DNA from: Candidatus Aminicenantota bacterium
Lineage (GTDB): Bacteria > Acidobacteriota > Aminicenantia > UBA2199
Direction of reading: 5' to 3'
Length of the DNA: 5,684 nucleotides
Assembly: GCA_029939015.1 (NCBI GenBank)
Contig: JAOZTV010000205.1
Coordinates: 1 to 5,684 of the forward strand
The notes below the pieces were generated by a model. The model was not told the DNA's origin, made no database searches, and saw only the letters and a program-made list of their open reading frames with translations. Numbering within the stretch: position 1 is the first letter of the stretch; each line of letters starts with the position of its first letter. Below are positions 5,347 to 5,684 of the stretch, piece by piece. A program made the translations under genes and the position numbers.

Positions 5347-5484
5347 ATGATAAAAACTGCTTATATTATAGCTAAACTAGATTTTATTTCTATAATAAAT
5401 TCTTCTGCAATGTCAGGCTATAGAGAAAAACCAATTGAGCCAAAAACATTTATAAAAAAAATTGAGTTATTTTTGGAGGCGTAA
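5347..5484 (+). pseudogene. Truncated response regulator, receiver C-terminal end only
   Basis: This 45-codon frame (ATG 5347, TAA 5482-5484) ends GYREKPIEPKTFIKKIELFL, a near-canonical receiver beta5-alpha5 end with the conserved Lys-Pro, of the DivK-like type (compare family pattern GYxEKPIxPxxFxxxIxxxL). The preceding part, including SSAMS and IIA, may be a worn beta4-alpha4. The phosphorylatable aspartate, the acidic pair and the first two-thirds of the domain are absent, and no receiver sequence appears upstream in any frame, where a stop precedes the ATG. A stand-alone receiver just before a second response regulator is a common gene order, so this is most likely a 5'-deleted gene. It could still be translated from the nearby promoter and couple to the next start, which is one base past its stop. 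Confidence 0.6.
5475..5479 (+). promoter_or_regulatory. Ribosome binding site that fixes a TTG start
   Basis: GGAGG lies inside the last codons of the truncated receiver gene and six bases before TTG 5486. No ATG is available near the start of the receiver domain, so this site decides the TTG as the initiation codon. Confidence 0.75.
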
Positions 5485-5485
5485 A

Positions 5486-5684
5486 TTGGAAATATTGATA
5501 GTTGATGATAATTTGGAAAGTAGCAGACATCTTGAGAATATAATTAACAGTATTGGATATAATGCGACACTGGCTATAAATGGAAAAGAAGCCTTGGAGA
5601 AGTTGCGAAGTAATAAATTTGATTTGATTATTTCAGATATTTTAATGCCTGAAATGGATGGTTTTCAACTCCTTAAAACTGTGA
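5486..5684 (+). CDS. Response regulator receiver protein, N-terminal part (runs off the window)
   Basis: The first 66 codons of a receiver domain are present, starting at TTG. It reads (M)EILIVDDN with acidic residues D7-D8, then GYNATLAINGKEALEKL, then LIISDILMPEMDGF with phospho-acceptor D51. Everything seen is intact and canonical. The ISDILMPxMDGF style is common in proteins where the receiver is followed by PAS and histidine kinase domains, but the rest lies beyond the right edge, so a stand-alone regulator or a large hybrid are both possible. It is immediately downstream of the truncated receiver fragment, with which it probably forms one transcript. Confidence 0.9.
   Translation, partial: MEILIVDDNLESSRHLENIINSIGYNATLAINGKEALEKLRSNKFDLIISDILMPEMDGFQLLKTV

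Overview
The window comes from a strongly AT-rich bacterial genome with standard Shine-Dalgarno starts, E. coli-like TTGACA promoters and a textbook sigma-54 promoter. A large PAS/GAF hybrid kinase, further response regulators, sigma-54 use and a secreted 'GTPF...PLWR' repeat protein together suggest an environmental Gram-negative with many two-component systems, such as a Desulfobacterota-type or similar lineage. This placement is inference from gene style; no marker gene is present.

Layout, left to right. Positions 1-254 hold no supportable gene, only nested dyad-symmetric sequences. Positions 255-3179 (minus) encode a 974-residue soluble hybrid sensor histidine kinase (PAS-PAS-GAF-PAS-HisKA-HATPase-REC). 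A 341-bp divergent intergenic region carries a sigma-70 type promoter for the kinase and a sigma-54 (-24/-12) promoter facing the other way. That promoter drives a gene at 3521-4357 (plus) for a secreted protein with a signal peptide, a Gly/Asn-rich tether and two copies of a domain of about 100 residues. A strong hairpin terminator follows. Next comes a short decayed copy (4483-4552, minus) of the kinase's own 3' end. Positions 4613-5180 (minus) hold a two-gene module: a small protein of about 61 residues whose end overlaps by 62 bp the start of a 147-residue nucleotidyltransferase-fold protein. After a second divergent promoter region, 5347-5484 (plus) encodes what looks like only the C-terminal end of a receiver domain. 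It is followed after one base by a TTG-started response regulator that runs off the window.

How the parts may relate. The kinase and the sigma-54-driven secreted protein share a divergent control region, so a link through an NtrC-type activator is conceivable, but none is encoded here and the link is unproven. The nucleotidyltransferase module is bounded on both sides by fragments of two-component genes (a kinase tail on the left, a receiver tail on the right). This suggests insertion or repeated rearrangement in a region once richer in signalling genes. The items most worth following are the uncharacterised secreted repeat protein with its sigma-54 promoter, the overlapping small-protein/nucleotidyltransferase pair, and the duplicated kinase tail.
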